DNA of 64,000 bases from JAWLHU01 sp041690255 (GTDB taxonomy: Bacteria > Bacillota > Sulfobacillia > Symbiobacteriales > Symbiobacteriaceae), in contig JAWLHU010000015.1 in NCBI GenBank assembly GCA_041690255.1, forward strand, positions 1 to 64,000, given 5' to 3'. Each line of letters begins with the position of its first letter. Position 1 is the stretch's first letter. Of the stretch, positions 16,328-23,735 are shown piece by piece. The notes under the pieces are model-generated. The model did not search any database, was not told the DNA's origin, and worked only from the letters and a program-made list of their open reading frames with translations. The translations under genes were made by a program, and so were the position numbers.

Positions 16328-16686
16328 TGCTGGATTCCGTGAGTGCACCAGAGCTAGAAGAGATGGTAACACCGAAGAACTGTCCTTCAAGCTCGGGAGT
16401 TCATCCAGGAGCGGCTGGGGACGACGACATATGTGGGACCTCCAGCAGTCCGGATCGGATGGGTGCGCAGATCCTTGGTGAGCAGAGGCGATCCCCGCAG
16501 GAAGCATGGTAGGCAGACAAAAAGGGAGGGGTCGCAGCAATAAGGGCTCCAACCCGCTCCCGACGGGCAACCAGTCAAGATACATGGCGGTTATCAGAAG
16601 AGACGGACTATATCAGATCCCGTAAACGTGCACCAGTAACGGTGTCTAGCGATCATAGCCTATACCGTACTATGACGGGCACAAAA
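16328..16686. other. Gene-poor stretch, no recognisable feature
   Basis: Short open frames exist on both strands but none has a convincing ribosome site or a family I recognise. It could be a decayed coding region next to the tRNA fragment; I see no integrase or transposase motif that would prove it. Confidence 0.4.
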
Positions 16687-16743
16687 CTCAAAATCCTGCG
16701 GGGGGAAACCCCCGTGCCGGTTCAAGTCCGGCCTCGGGCACCA
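16687..16743 (+). pseudogene. 3' fragment of tRNA-Leu(CAA), possible attachment-site scar
   Basis: From the anticodon loop onward the sequence is a good tRNA-Leu: CTCAAAA loop with CAA at 16689-16691, 3' anticodon strand TCCTG, a G-rich/C-rich long variable arm with GAAA loop, T arm GCCGG-TTCAAGT-CCGGC, acceptor 3' strand CTCGGGC, discriminator A and encoded CCA. The 5' half is missing: no GCCCGAG acceptor strand or D arm occurs upstream, and the bases 5' of the loop (CAAAA) do not pair properly with TCCTG. Integrated elements that use tRNA genes commonly leave such a 3' duplicate at one end, so I read it as an att remnant rather than a working tRNA. Confidence 0.8.
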
Positions 16744-16750
16744 AAGAAGA

Positions 16751-16782
16751 CAAGGGCTCCAGGGAACACCCTGGAGCCCTTG
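16751..16782. terminator. Perfect 14-bp hairpin, probably bidirectional terminator
   Basis: CAAGGGCTCCAGGG, loop AACA, CCCTGGAGCCCTTG. It lies just after the tRNA fragment and downstream of the minus-strand gene at 16930-18285. Its arm is nearly the same as that of the hairpin at 19428-19460. Confidence 0.7.
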
Positions 16783-16929
16783 TGTGCCAGATCACCAAGT
16801 CGGTCAGTCTCCATGGTAGCGGCGGGGGACCGGGCGGGACGGGCCGGTCAGCAGTTCCGCCGAGAGTCAGTTCGCGATGGTGATCGTGTCTGTGGGCGAT
16901 CAAGGGCACAGGACCGGCCCCTTCTCTCC

Positions 16930-18285
16930 TTACCCCACCTCTTCTTCTTCCGGCTGGGACGTCAGGAACTCCGCGACGGGGTTGAGGAGCAGTTCCAGCA
17001 CCGCCCAACGGCATGCATCGGGATCGGAGACCCTGTACGATCCATCCTCCGCAGGGCCCGAGACCCGGTGCTGAAACTTGAACCGGCCCAGGGAGGCCTT
17101 CATCTGCTCTGCGGCCCCGGGAGGCAAGTCCGGGCTCTGCAGCTCTGGCCGTAGCCGCCAGGTACCATCGCGCTCCTGGGTGATCCTGAGGAGATGGTAG
17201 CCGGCCATTGCCTTCGCCTGCAGGTCCTCCGGGAGCGAGACTCGCCCGGCGGGGAGTTCCAACTGCTCCTTGGCGACCGGGGGAATCCCCGGTGCGAAGT
17301 AGTACCACTCGCTTTTGTCCCTGTGGACGATCAACTGGGCGAGCCCCATCTTCACCAGCGAGCGGACCAACTTCCGCAGATACTGCCGCAGGGTGGGATC
17401 CTTGAACAGAATCCGCAGCGGTGCCTCACGCTGCAAGATCCAGGCGCGGCCGACCTGGGTGACCCTGCCCTTCACCCAGACTGCCGGCATCGGCACGGCC
17501 AGCTCATCGATCAGCGCATGCATCGTCTCGGTCCGGCAGTCAGAAACCCAGCGGAGCCGCCGGCGGACAGCCGTGTCACGGTAGGCAACGGCCAACTCCT
17601 GGCCGCGGGCCGGCAGCGTGACCTCCTTCGCCGCGCCATCATACACGAGATGGCCGGTCGCGAGCGCCATGTGGAAGGCCATGCCGCAGTCGTTTACCAT
17701 GTTCGTCCAGGTGAGGGCATTCCCTTGTTCCAGCGTCCATGCCACCGCTGCGGCCCGGGGCACCTCAACGACCCAGTACAGGGTGGGGAAGAAGCACGGA
17801 TTCGCCCGCCCATTCCATACCAGCAGGCCGGCACGCTTGAGGGCCCAGTAGAGTCGGTCGCCCATCTTTCGGCGTGCCCGGTTTACCGCAGTAGCACTCT
17901 GGAGGCGACAGAGGTCGCGCAAGACATCGTAAGGGATCTCGCGGAGCACGTGGGCGAACCTGGTGTGGGCCCGCCTGAAGAGCCGACTCGCACACCGGGA
18001 GGAGATGAGACCCCTGTTCCAGCGCATGATGTCGCTGTTCAGTGTAATTGTGTAGTAACTGCGGTGCTGTACAACGATTCCACGGGTAATCAGCCCCCGC
18101 AGGGCTCGGTCAAACCCATCGCCGGCAAGCTCGGCATACTCACGGAACGGGTGCTGCCAGCCTGTCCTGAGCATCTCGACCTTCCCCCGGCAGGCCAGCA
18201 GGGCCGCCAGGAGGCAGATCTCTTCGGTGGTCCCGTCGTCGGCCAAGCGATCGATGGCGGTAAGCAGCCGTTCCTCTGGTTCCAT
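16930..18285 (-). CDS. Protein of unknown function, 451 aa
   Basis: I chose ATG 18285 because GGAGGTG (18291-18297, complement) lies 6 nt upstream; an in-frame GTG at 18300 would overlap that site. The protein is soluble, rich in Arg and Trp, with no signal peptide or membrane segment. Residues about 50-75 (FDRALRGLITRGIVV followed by a beta-like stretch) could be a winged-helix-like unit, and the C terminus ends in an acidic EEEE tail. I do not recognise a family. Its upstream region holds the 54-bp tandem repeats and its downstream side the tRNA-Leu fragment, so it may belong to an integrated element; a DNA-binding or replication role is only a guess. Confidence 0.75.
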   Translation of the reverse strand: MEPEERLLTAIDRLADDGTTEEICLLAALLACRGKVEMLRTGWQHPFREYAELAGDGFDRALRGLITRGIVVQHRSYYTITLNSDIMRWNRGLISSRCASRLFRRAHTRFAHVLREIPYDVLRDLCRLQSATAVNRARRKMGDRLYWALKRAGLLVWNGRANPCFFPTLYWVVEVPRAAAVAWTLEQGNALTWTNMVNDCGMAFHMALATGHLVYDGAAKEVTLPARGQELAVAYRDTAVRRRLRWVSDCRTETMHALIDELAVPMPAVWVKGRVTQVGRAWILQREAPLRILFKDPTLRQYLRKLVRSLVKMGLAQLIVHRDKSEWYYFAPGIPPVAKEQLELPAGRVSLPEDLQAKAMAGYHLLRITQERDGTWRLRPELQSPDLPPGAAEQMKASLGRFKFQHRVSGPAEDGSYRVSDPDACRWAVLELLLNPVAEFLTSQPEEEEVG

Positions 18286-18385
18286 CAACCACACCTCCAC
18301 ATAGTCTACCTATGTGGATATACGAGTGAACGGATAGGATGGTTCGAAAGGTGACCAATATTACCGCAAAGTCTGACGAACATAT

Positions 18386-18672
18386 GGGAAACCCCTGCCC
18401 TACGGGTCCCGAAGCTATGGGATCCCATGCCGAACCCATGGGAAACCCCTGCCGTACGGGTCCCGAAGCTATGGAGACCCATGGCCAACCTGTGGGAAAC
18501 CCCTGCCCTACGGGTCCCGAAGCTATGGACACTTATGGCCAACCTATGGGGAACCCCTGCCCTACGGGTCCCGAAGCTATGGAGACCCATGGCCAACCTG
18601 TGGGAAACCCCTGCCCTACGGGTCCCGAAGCTATGAAAACCCCTGCCCAACCCATGGGAAACCCCTGCCCAG
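18386..18672. repeat. 54-bp tandem repeat array, five full units plus a partial
   Basis: GGGAAACCCCTGCC recurs at 18386, 18440, 18494, 18548, 18602 and 18656, an exact 54-bp period. About 35 bp of each unit is nearly invariant and holds the small palindrome CGGGTCCCG; about 19 bp varies. Because 54 is a multiple of three, several frames stay open: on the plus strand 18339-18677 would encode 18-residue repeats built on GNPCPTGPEAM, and the minus strand encodes repeats of HSFGTRRAGVSHRLA. Neither has a good ribosome site, so I treat it as a DNA repeat in the leader of the 16930-18285 gene. Confidence 0.9.
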
Positions 18673-18726
18673 CCTAACCCCGCGCCACACGGGACTTACG
18701 TGGTCCGTAGAATGTTCAATATATTC

Positions 18727-18755
18727 TTGACAATAAGATCAACCTCTGCTATTGT
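18727..18755 (+). promoter_or_regulatory. Sigma-A type promoter for the 18809 gene
   Basis: TTGACA 18727-18732, 17-nt spacer, TATTGT 18750-18755: close to consensus and 53 bp before the start codon. Confidence 0.7.
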
Positions 18756-18808
18756 GTACCCTACAGTAACCAACCATCCACCTGTGCCCCAATGAGGAGG
18801 TCGTACTG

Positions 18809-19405
18809 ATGAGTGACGCCGAGAAGAAGAACCAGGCCCAGGTTCCGCCCGCTTTCAACGAGCAGGTAGTCGCCGCCGGTCAGCAGGCCCTCGAGAAGAT
18901 CAAGAAGCCGACCATCAACGTGAAGCCGGACGAGGCGATCTATCATGACCCTCAGGCTGAGGTTCTCCGGGCGAATCAGTACCGCTCCGGCGGCTGGCTG
19001 CACGGGCCGGCGCAGCTTGAGCTCTTCGCTAACACCGGCAAGCGCCTGGTCAAGATCCAGAACGAGCTGGGTGATCCCGGGAAGGTGGTTCATAAGGTGC
19101 AGGCGTTACGGGTCAAGGGGACCAAGCTGATCTACATCTGGCCAACGGACAAGGAAGACCCGACCGGGTTGGAGGTCAGATTGTATGACTCAACGGCCTG
19201 GCTGAACCTGATCACGTTGCTGGGTCCCGCCGACTTGACGGTAGAACCGGGGGTCAGAGAACGCTACGAGGTCAACTTCTCCCAGCCGGGGGATCACGTC
19301 TATCCGGCCCTGAAGCTGGATCTGGGCAACCGGCTGGATCGCCGCAAGGCGGGCGAGCCTGACGACCCGGGCACTGAGCCGCAGGATGACGAGACCGAAG
19401 AGTAA
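18809..19405 (+). CDS. Protein of unknown function, 198 aa
   Basis: ATG with GAGGAGGT about 9 nt upstream, a near-consensus promoter and a terminator right after it, so it is a well-formed single-gene unit. The protein is soluble. The N terminus is Lys/Gln-rich and likely disordered (about residues 1-45), a compact middle carries alternating hydrophobic strands (GTKLIYIWP, GLEVRLYDSTAWLNLITLL), and the C terminus is very acidic (PDDPGTEPQDDETEE). I do not recognise the family. It might be a structural or chaperone-like protein; nothing in the sequence proves this. Confidence 0.8.
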   Translation: MSDAEKKNQAQVPPAFNEQVVAAGQQALEKIKKPTINVKPDEAIYHDPQAEVLRANQYRSGGWLHGPAQLELFANTGKRLVKIQNELGDPGKVVHKVQALRVKGTKLIYIWPTDKEDPTGLEVRLYDSTAWLNLITLLGPADLTVEPGVRERYEVNFSQPGDHVYPALKLDLGNRLDRRKAGEPDDPGTEPQDDETEE

Positions 19406-19427
19406 GGCAGGGCCATCTGGACAGCAA

Positions 19428-19460
19428 AAAGGGCTCCAGGGATAACCCCCTGGAGTCCTT
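19428..19460. terminator. Terminator between convergent genes
   Basis: AAGGGCTCCAGGG pairs with CCCCTGGAGTCCTT, flanked by an A-run on the left and CTT-rich sequence on the right, so it can serve both the 18809 gene and dgoK. The arm repeats that of the hairpin at 16751. Confidence 0.8.
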
Positions 19461-19479
19461 CTTGTCACTGTGGCAAGAG

Positions 19480-20451
19480 TCAGAGGCCCATGGCACGCTC
19501 ATAGACCCGGACCGCACCCAACACAGGAGCCAGCTCCGCTGTAGCATCGTCCAGGAGGCGGACATCGGGCCAGCCCTCGCCTTGCAGGTACGCCTTCAAC
19601 AGTGCCGGGAAGTGGCCCTTGCCGTAGGCTACCACGGTGGCACCGGACTCCCGGGCGCCTTCCAGCAGCGGCAGATCCAGGCTCAGCGCGACACCCATGA
19701 AGAAGCTGGTCGCCTCCTCCTTGCTCCGGCGCCAGATCTGCTCCGCCACCCGTGTCAGGAAGAGCGCCCGGCCAAAGCCGCTGGCCTGCGCCTGGACCAG
19801 GCCAGCCCGCCACATGGCCTCGACCGGCTCCACCTGATCCAATGGGGCCAGGCTGGCCTTAATCAGCGTGTGCTCCGCCACCGCCGGAATAACCTCACCG
19901 GTAATGGCCGTCCGGGTATGCTGAATGCGTCCGGCAGCGTCAACGGCGATAGCCTTATGGGTAAACTGATACCGCATGAGCAGGGCGGGACCACTGATGC
20001 CTGTCAGTTCCAGGAGACCGATTGTCTCTGCCTCTTCCCCGCGTGCGATGTCGGTCTCCCCGAGAGTCTCGGCGTTCAACTCAGCCGGCAGCGACTTGAC
20101 GCCGGGAATGAAGTAAAACGGCAGGGTACTTAGTTCAGGGAACTCCCGCCGGACCATCCCCCCGGCCAGATCCTGAAGCCCGGCAGGTGCCGGGATGTGG
20201 GGCACCTCCAGCAGGCCGACGTTCGCCGTAATCATGCCCGAGCAGACCACTGCTTCAGGCGAAAGGCCGGTACAGGCGATCACTTCAGCGATTGTCTCCT
20301 GTACGGCGGCCCGAACCTGCCCGTTGTGACCATCCGCCGTTGTGTTGCGAACGCCCACTGGTCGCTGAGCCTTTGCAACGACCTGCCGGCCATTCCACAG
20401 AGAAGCACAGGTGTAGCTTGCCTCGGATTGCAACACGATAACAGTTGACAT
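19480..20451 (-). CDS. dgoK: 2-dehydro-3-deoxygalactonokinase (DgoK family)
   Basis: 323 aa, the usual family length is about 290-320. It would phosphorylate 2-keto-3-deoxy-D-galactonate to the 6-phosphate, the second-last step of the De Ley-Doudoroff galactonate route. Support: the family pattern CSGMITANVGLLEVPHIPAPAG near residues 90-112 and PFYFIPGVKS; the actin-like kinase fold is implied by DGOK membership. ATG at 20451 with GGAAGGGG upstream. It is divergent from the KduD-type gene and stands apart from other dgo genes; the only aldolase in reach is the KDPG-type enzyme at 22591, which would have to accept the galacto product. Confidence 0.88.
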   Translation of the reverse strand: MSTVIVLQSEASYTCASLWNGRQVVAKAQRPVGVRNTTADGHNGQVRAAVQETIAEVIACTGLSPEAVVCSGMITANVGLLEVPHIPAPAGLQDLAGGMVRREFPELSTLPFYFIPGVKSLPAELNAETLGETDIARGEEAETIGLLELTGISGPALLMRYQFTHKAIAVDAAGRIQHTRTAITGEVIPAVAEHTLIKASLAPLDQVEPVEAMWRAGLVQAQASGFGRALFLTRVAEQIWRRSKEEATSFFMGVALSLDLPLLEGARESGATVVAYGKGHFPALLKAYLQGEGWPDVRLLDDATAELAPVLGAVRVYERAMGL

Positions 20452-20616
20452 GGCGTTTTCCCCTTCCAGAGCCTATTACCGACTGATGTTACCCCAAGAG
20501 GCCAAGCGACGCACATAGCTCTTTGGTGCCGAAGCGCTCAGTCTACCCTGACCGCAGCAGGTGTATTCAACCGGGAGCAGAACGGGTTTTAAACCATGAA
20601 CGAGGAGGAAGATCAC

Positions 20617-21381
20617 GTGTCAATTCTGGAACAATTCCGGTTGGATGGAAAGGTCGCCCTGGTGACAGGGGCCGGATCCGGGCTCGGGCGTGGAATCGCC
20701 CTGGCCCTGGCGGAGGCTGGAGCCGATGTGGCGGTGGCCGGGCGGGGTTCCGGGCTGGAGGAGACGGCTGAGCTGATCCGCTCAGTCGGGCGTAGGGCGC
20801 AGGTGTGCAAGGTGGACCTGAGCACCACGACGCAGATTCCCGCTTTGCTCGATGAGGTCCAGGCGGCACTCGGGAGCCTTGACATTCTCGTCAATAACGC
20901 CGGCACGATCCGCCGAGCCAGTGCCCTGGACGTAACGGAGGCGGATTGGGACGATGTGGTGAACCTCAACCAGCGCTCCCTGTTCTTCCTGAGCCAGGCA
21001 GCAGCCCGGCGAATGGCCCCACGTGGCAAGGGAAAGATCATCAACATTGCCTCCATGCTCTCGTTCCAGGGAGGGGTCGGCGTTCCCGCGTACGCTGCCT
21101 CCAAGCACGCGGTGGCTGGCATCACCAAGGCCTTGGCAAACGAGCTGGCAGGGGCCGGGGTGAACGTGAACGCGATAGCACCGGGGTATATGGCCACCGA
21201 GCTCACCTCAGCCCTGCAGGAGAACGCAGAACGCAACCGGCAGATTCTCGAACGCATCCCTGCTGGTCGCTGGGGGATTCCGGCGGACCTGGCCGGCGCC
21301 ATCGTGTACCTGGCTGCCCCGGCCTCTGATTACGTGCACGGACACGTCCTGGCTGTGGACGGAGGATGGCTCTGCCGATAA
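20617..21381 (+). CDS. kduD: 2-deoxy-D-gluconate 3-dehydrogenase / KduD-type SDR
   Basis: 254 aa from GTG 20617; the GAGGAGGA in front (20602-20609) decides against the ATG at 20596. Short-chain dehydrogenase with the NAD site TGAGSGLGRG, NNAG at about residue 90, and a Ser-Tyr-Lys catalytic set in IASMLSF...YAASK. The long match to KduD proteins (INIASMLSFQGG, NVNAIAPGYMAT, IPAGRWGIPADL, VDGGW at the C terminus) favours interconversion of 5-keto-4-deoxyuronate derivatives and 2-keto-3-deoxygluconate over a generic SDR role. It would feed KDG to the kinase at 26039 and aldolase at 22591. Divergent from dgoK. Confidence 0.85.
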   Translation: MSILEQFRLDGKVALVTGAGSGLGRGIALALAEAGADVAVAGRGSGLEETAELIRSVGRRAQVCKVDLSTTTQIPALLDEVQAALGSLDILVNNAGTIRRASALDVTEADWDDVVNLNQRSLFFLSQAAARRMAPRGKGKIINIASMLSFQGGVGVPAYAASKHAVAGITKALANELAGAGVNVNAIAPGYMATELTSALQENAERNRQILERIPAGRWGIPADLAGAIVYLAAPASDYVHGHVLAVDGGWLCR

Positions 21382-21384
21382 AAC

Positions 21385-21419
21385 AGACGGGCGTCGGTCG
21401 TATAGACCGGCGCTCGTCT
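21385..21419 (+). terminator. Terminator after kduD
   Basis: AGACG...CGGTC / GACCG...CGTCT stem with GTATA loop, then TTATG. It separates kduD from the tct operon promoter. Confidence 0.65.
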
Positions 21420-21503
21420 TATGTGCCATCGGTAGATAGTAGTACCTATTTCTCATCCTGATGGAGGAGATCAATATCGATCGAGCGTATATGTACCACG
21501 ATG

Positions 21504-21529
21504 TGAAACTGAGTTTCGCATTATGAAAC
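21504..21529. promoter_or_regulatory. IclR/KdgR-type operator in front of tctC
   Basis: GAAAC-TGA-GTTTC is followed directly by TTTCGCATTATGAAA (21514-21528), giving three alternating half-sites. It sits about 10 nt after a possible -10 (TATATG near 21489), a position suited to repression. A near-identical copy with the same flanks is at 28437-28462, and both transcription units end in paralogous IclR genes. Confidence 0.7.
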
Positions 21530-21558
21530 ACAACACGCTCCACAAAGGAGAGACTCAC

Positions 21559-22560
21559 ATGGGTAAGCTGGGTCGAGTCACAGCAGGGGTCCTACTCTCG
21601 GTCATGTTGCTCGCAGGTTGCGCCTCCAAGCCTACGGATACTCCGGCGACCGGCGGTACCAAGGCGGAAGCCCCCAAGTTCCCCACGAAGAACATTGAGA
21701 TCATCGTTCCCTTCGCGGCTGGTGGCGGTACTGACATCGTGACCCGCGCGATTGCCAACGCTGCTCAGAGCAAGCTCGGTCAGCCCGTGGTCGTTGTGAA
21801 CAAGACCGGCGGCGGCGGTGCTGTCGGTATGGGTGAAGGTGCCGCGGCCAAGGCCGACGGTTACACCCTGACCACCATCACCGTGGAACTGGTTACCCTG
21901 CCCCACCTGGGCCTCGCCCCCATTGACAACAGCAAGTTCGAGCCGATCCTCATGATGAACCGGGCCGCCTCGGCGATTACCGTTCCCGTCGACGCCCCGT
22001 ACAAGGATCTGAAGGAGTTCCTTGACTACGCCAAGGCCAATCCCGGCAAGGTGAAGGTCGGCAACTCCGGCCCCGGCGCTATCTGGCACCTGGCTGCTGC
22101 CGCTCTGGAGAAGCAGGCCGATGTGAAGTTCAACCACATCCCCTTCAATGGTGCTAACCCTGCCGTTACCGCCCTGCTCGGTGGCAACGTGGACGCCGTT
22201 ACCGTGAGCCCCGGTGAGGTCCTGACCCATGTCCAGGCCGGCAAGCTGAAGATCCTGGGTGTCATGGACAGCCAGCGCTCCCCCATCGCTCCCGACGCCC
22301 CGACCCTGAAGGAAGCCGGCTATGACGTGAACGTCGCTACCTGGCGAGGTCTGGCTGCTCCGAAGGGCACCCCGCAGGAGGTTCTGACGGTTCTGCACGA
22401 CGCCTTCAAGGCCGCCATGGAGACCGCCGAGTTCAAGGATTTCATGGACAAGAACGGCCTCGAAATCACCTACATGAACGGCGCCGACTACGCCAAGAGC
22501 ATGCAGACTGAGAACGAGATGTTCAAGACCCTGATCACCGAACTGGGCCTCAAGCAGTAA
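21559..22560 (+). CDS. tctC: Tripartite tricarboxylate transporter substrate-binding protein (TctC/Bug)
   Basis: 333 aa from ATG 21559 (AAAGGAGAG upstream); an ATG 36 bp earlier lies inside the operator region. Lipoprotein signal with LLAGC lipobox near residue 22, then a low-complexity linker and the Bug-family core starting with VPFAAGGGTD (anion-binding loop). It would capture a carboxylate outside the membrane and deliver it to TctB/TctA encoded downstream. Location in a KDG-pathway operon suggests a sugar acid rather than citrate; inference. First gene of the operon, and the most strongly GC3-biased, fitting high expression. Confidence 0.92.
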   Translation: MGKLGRVTAGVLLSVMLLAGCASKPTDTPATGGTKAEAPKFPTKNIEIIVPFAAGGGTDIVTRAIANAAQSKLGQPVVVVNKTGGGGAVGMGEGAAAKADGYTLTTITVELVTLPHLGLAPIDNSKFEPILMMNRAASAITVPVDAPYKDLKEFLDYAKANPGKVKVGNSGPGAIWHLAAAALEKQADVKFNHIPFNGANPAVTALLGGNVDAVTVSPGEVLTHVQAGKLKILGVMDSQRSPIAPDAPTLKEAGYDVNVATWRGLAAPKGTPQEVLTVLHDAFKAAMETAEFKDFMDKNGLEITYMNGADYAKSMQTENEMFKTLITELGLKQ

Positions 22561-22590
22561 AGACTGAACCGGACCCGAGGAGGGTGAACG

Positions 22591-23205
22591 ATGATCATCG
22601 AGCGGATTCTGCAGGATCGGATCGTGGCGATCTTCCGGAACGTGGCGGCAGCCGATCTGATCTCCGTGGCAGAGACCCTTATGGAGGAGGGGATCTGCAT
22701 CATGGAGGTGGCCCTGTCGGAGCCGCAGGCGCTTCCGGCCCTCCGGGAACTGCGGACGGCTATGGCCGGCAAGGACCTGCTGATTGGAGCCGGCACGATC
22801 GTGACGGTTGACCTGGCCAAGCAGGCGCTGGACGCGGGTGCAGACTTCCTGATCACACCGAACGTCAATCCGGACGTGATCAGGTTTGCCAAGGAGCAGG
22901 GTGTGCCGATTACGCCGGGCGCCCTGACGCCGACCGAGGTGTACACGGCCATGGAACTGGGCGCCGACCTGGTCAAGATCTTCCCGGCTTCGTCAGTGGG
23001 CCCCGGCCACATTAAGGCCCTGCTCGGTCCGTTCCCGAATGCTCGGTTGGTGCCGACGGGCGGCGTTACGCCCGAGAATGCCGGCGAGTACCTCAAGGCT
23101 GGTGCCGTTGCAATCGGCGTCGGTGGGAACCTGGTCAACCCTAACGACCTGTCGGGCGTCCGTGAAAAAGCACGCACCCTCGTTCGGACCGTGGCTGGCG
23201 CATAG
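22591..23205 (+). CDS. eda: KHG/KDPG aldolase
   Basis: 204 aa, normal length for the class I aldolase of the Entner-Doudoroff pathway. It cleaves 2-keto-3-deoxy-6-phosphogluconate (or the galacto isomer) to pyruvate and glyceraldehyde 3-phosphate. Visible: catalytic Glu in the IMEVALSEP segment, the Thr/Gly-rich GAGTI loop, the Schiff-base Lys in DLVKIFPAS (about residue 131) and the phosphate-binding PTGGV. GAGGAGGGT ribosome site. Sits between tctC and tctB, so uptake and catabolism are made from one mRNA. Confidence 0.92.
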   Translation: MIIERILQDRIVAIFRNVAAADLISVAETLMEEGICIMEVALSEPQALPALRELRTAMAGKDLLIGAGTIVTVDLAKQALDAGADFLITPNVNPDVIRFAKEQGVPITPGALTPTEVYTAMELGADLVKIFPASSVGPGHIKALLGPFPNARLVPTGGVTPENAGEYLKAGAVAIGVGGNLVNPNDLSGVREKARTLVRTVAGA

Positions 23206-23233
23206 GTCTCTTCCCCAAGCGAAAAACGGAGCA

Positions 23234-23258
23234 GAGAGGGGAGCCTGGCTCCCCTCTC
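23234..23258 (+). promoter_or_regulatory. Intercistronic hairpin between eda and tctB
   Basis: GAGAGGGGAGC, loop CTG, GCTCCCCTCTC: an 11-bp perfect stem with no U-tract, 20 bp before tctB. It may stop 3' exonucleases or attenuate, giving more TctC and aldolase than membrane subunits. Confidence 0.6.
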
Positions 23259-23278
23259 CATCCAAGTGAGGTGCGCAT

Positions 23279-23713
23279 ATGCGAAAGGCAAACCTGATCA
23301 GCGGCCTGCTGCTGCTGGCGCTCGGCGGCTACGTGATCTTGAAGGCCAAGGGCTTTCCGGACCTGCCCGACGATACGCCGGGGCCGGGCGTCTTCCCGAT
23401 CATCGTAGCCATCGCCCTGATCATCCTGGTCGTCCTGATGCTCCTGGAGAATCGGACCAACCCTGATACCAAGCCCATCATCGACATAAAGAGCCCCGAC
23501 TTCCACCGAGCAGTCTACGTGGCCTTGGCCCTTGTGGTGTACGTGGCCCTTGTAGAGACCCTGGGGTTCCTGATTGCGACCCCCGTGGGCTTGCTCGGAA
23601 CGATGCTCCTTGTCAATCGGGAAGGAATTCTTACCAAGGTCATTGCAACGGCATTGACTACGGCTGGTCTGTACGGTGTATTCCAAGTTCTTCTGAAAGT
23701 CCCGCTCCCGTAG
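23279..23713 (+). CDS. tctB: Tripartite tricarboxylate transporter small membrane subunit (TctB)
   Basis: 144 aa with four predicted membrane segments, the usual size and shape for TctB. The N terminus has the family pattern of a first helix followed by PDLPDDTPGPGVFP and a second helix. It partners TctA, whose gene starts 22 bp later. Only one tctB is present although the window has two tctA genes. Confidence 0.88.
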   Translation: MRKANLISGLLLLALGGYVILKAKGFPDLPDDTPGPGVFPIIVAIALIILVVLMLLENRTNPDTKPIIDIKSPDFHRAVYVALALVVYVALVETLGFLIATPVGLLGTMLLVNREGILTKVIATALTTAGLYGVFQVLLKVPLP

Positions 23714-23735
23714 AGCGGAAAGGAAGCGGATTCCC

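Noticed and set aside
16687..16743. Functional tRNA gene
   Set aside because: No 5' acceptor strand or D arm upstream, and the anticodon stem has mismatches.
18386..18672. CRISPR array
   Set aside because: Units are contiguous with only about 19 partly conserved bases between conserved parts, the period is exact, and no cas gene is near.
20585..20595. Operator GGTTT-T-AAACC between dgoK and kduD
   Set aside because: Short, right at the ribosome site and unlike the other IclR palindromes; likely chance.
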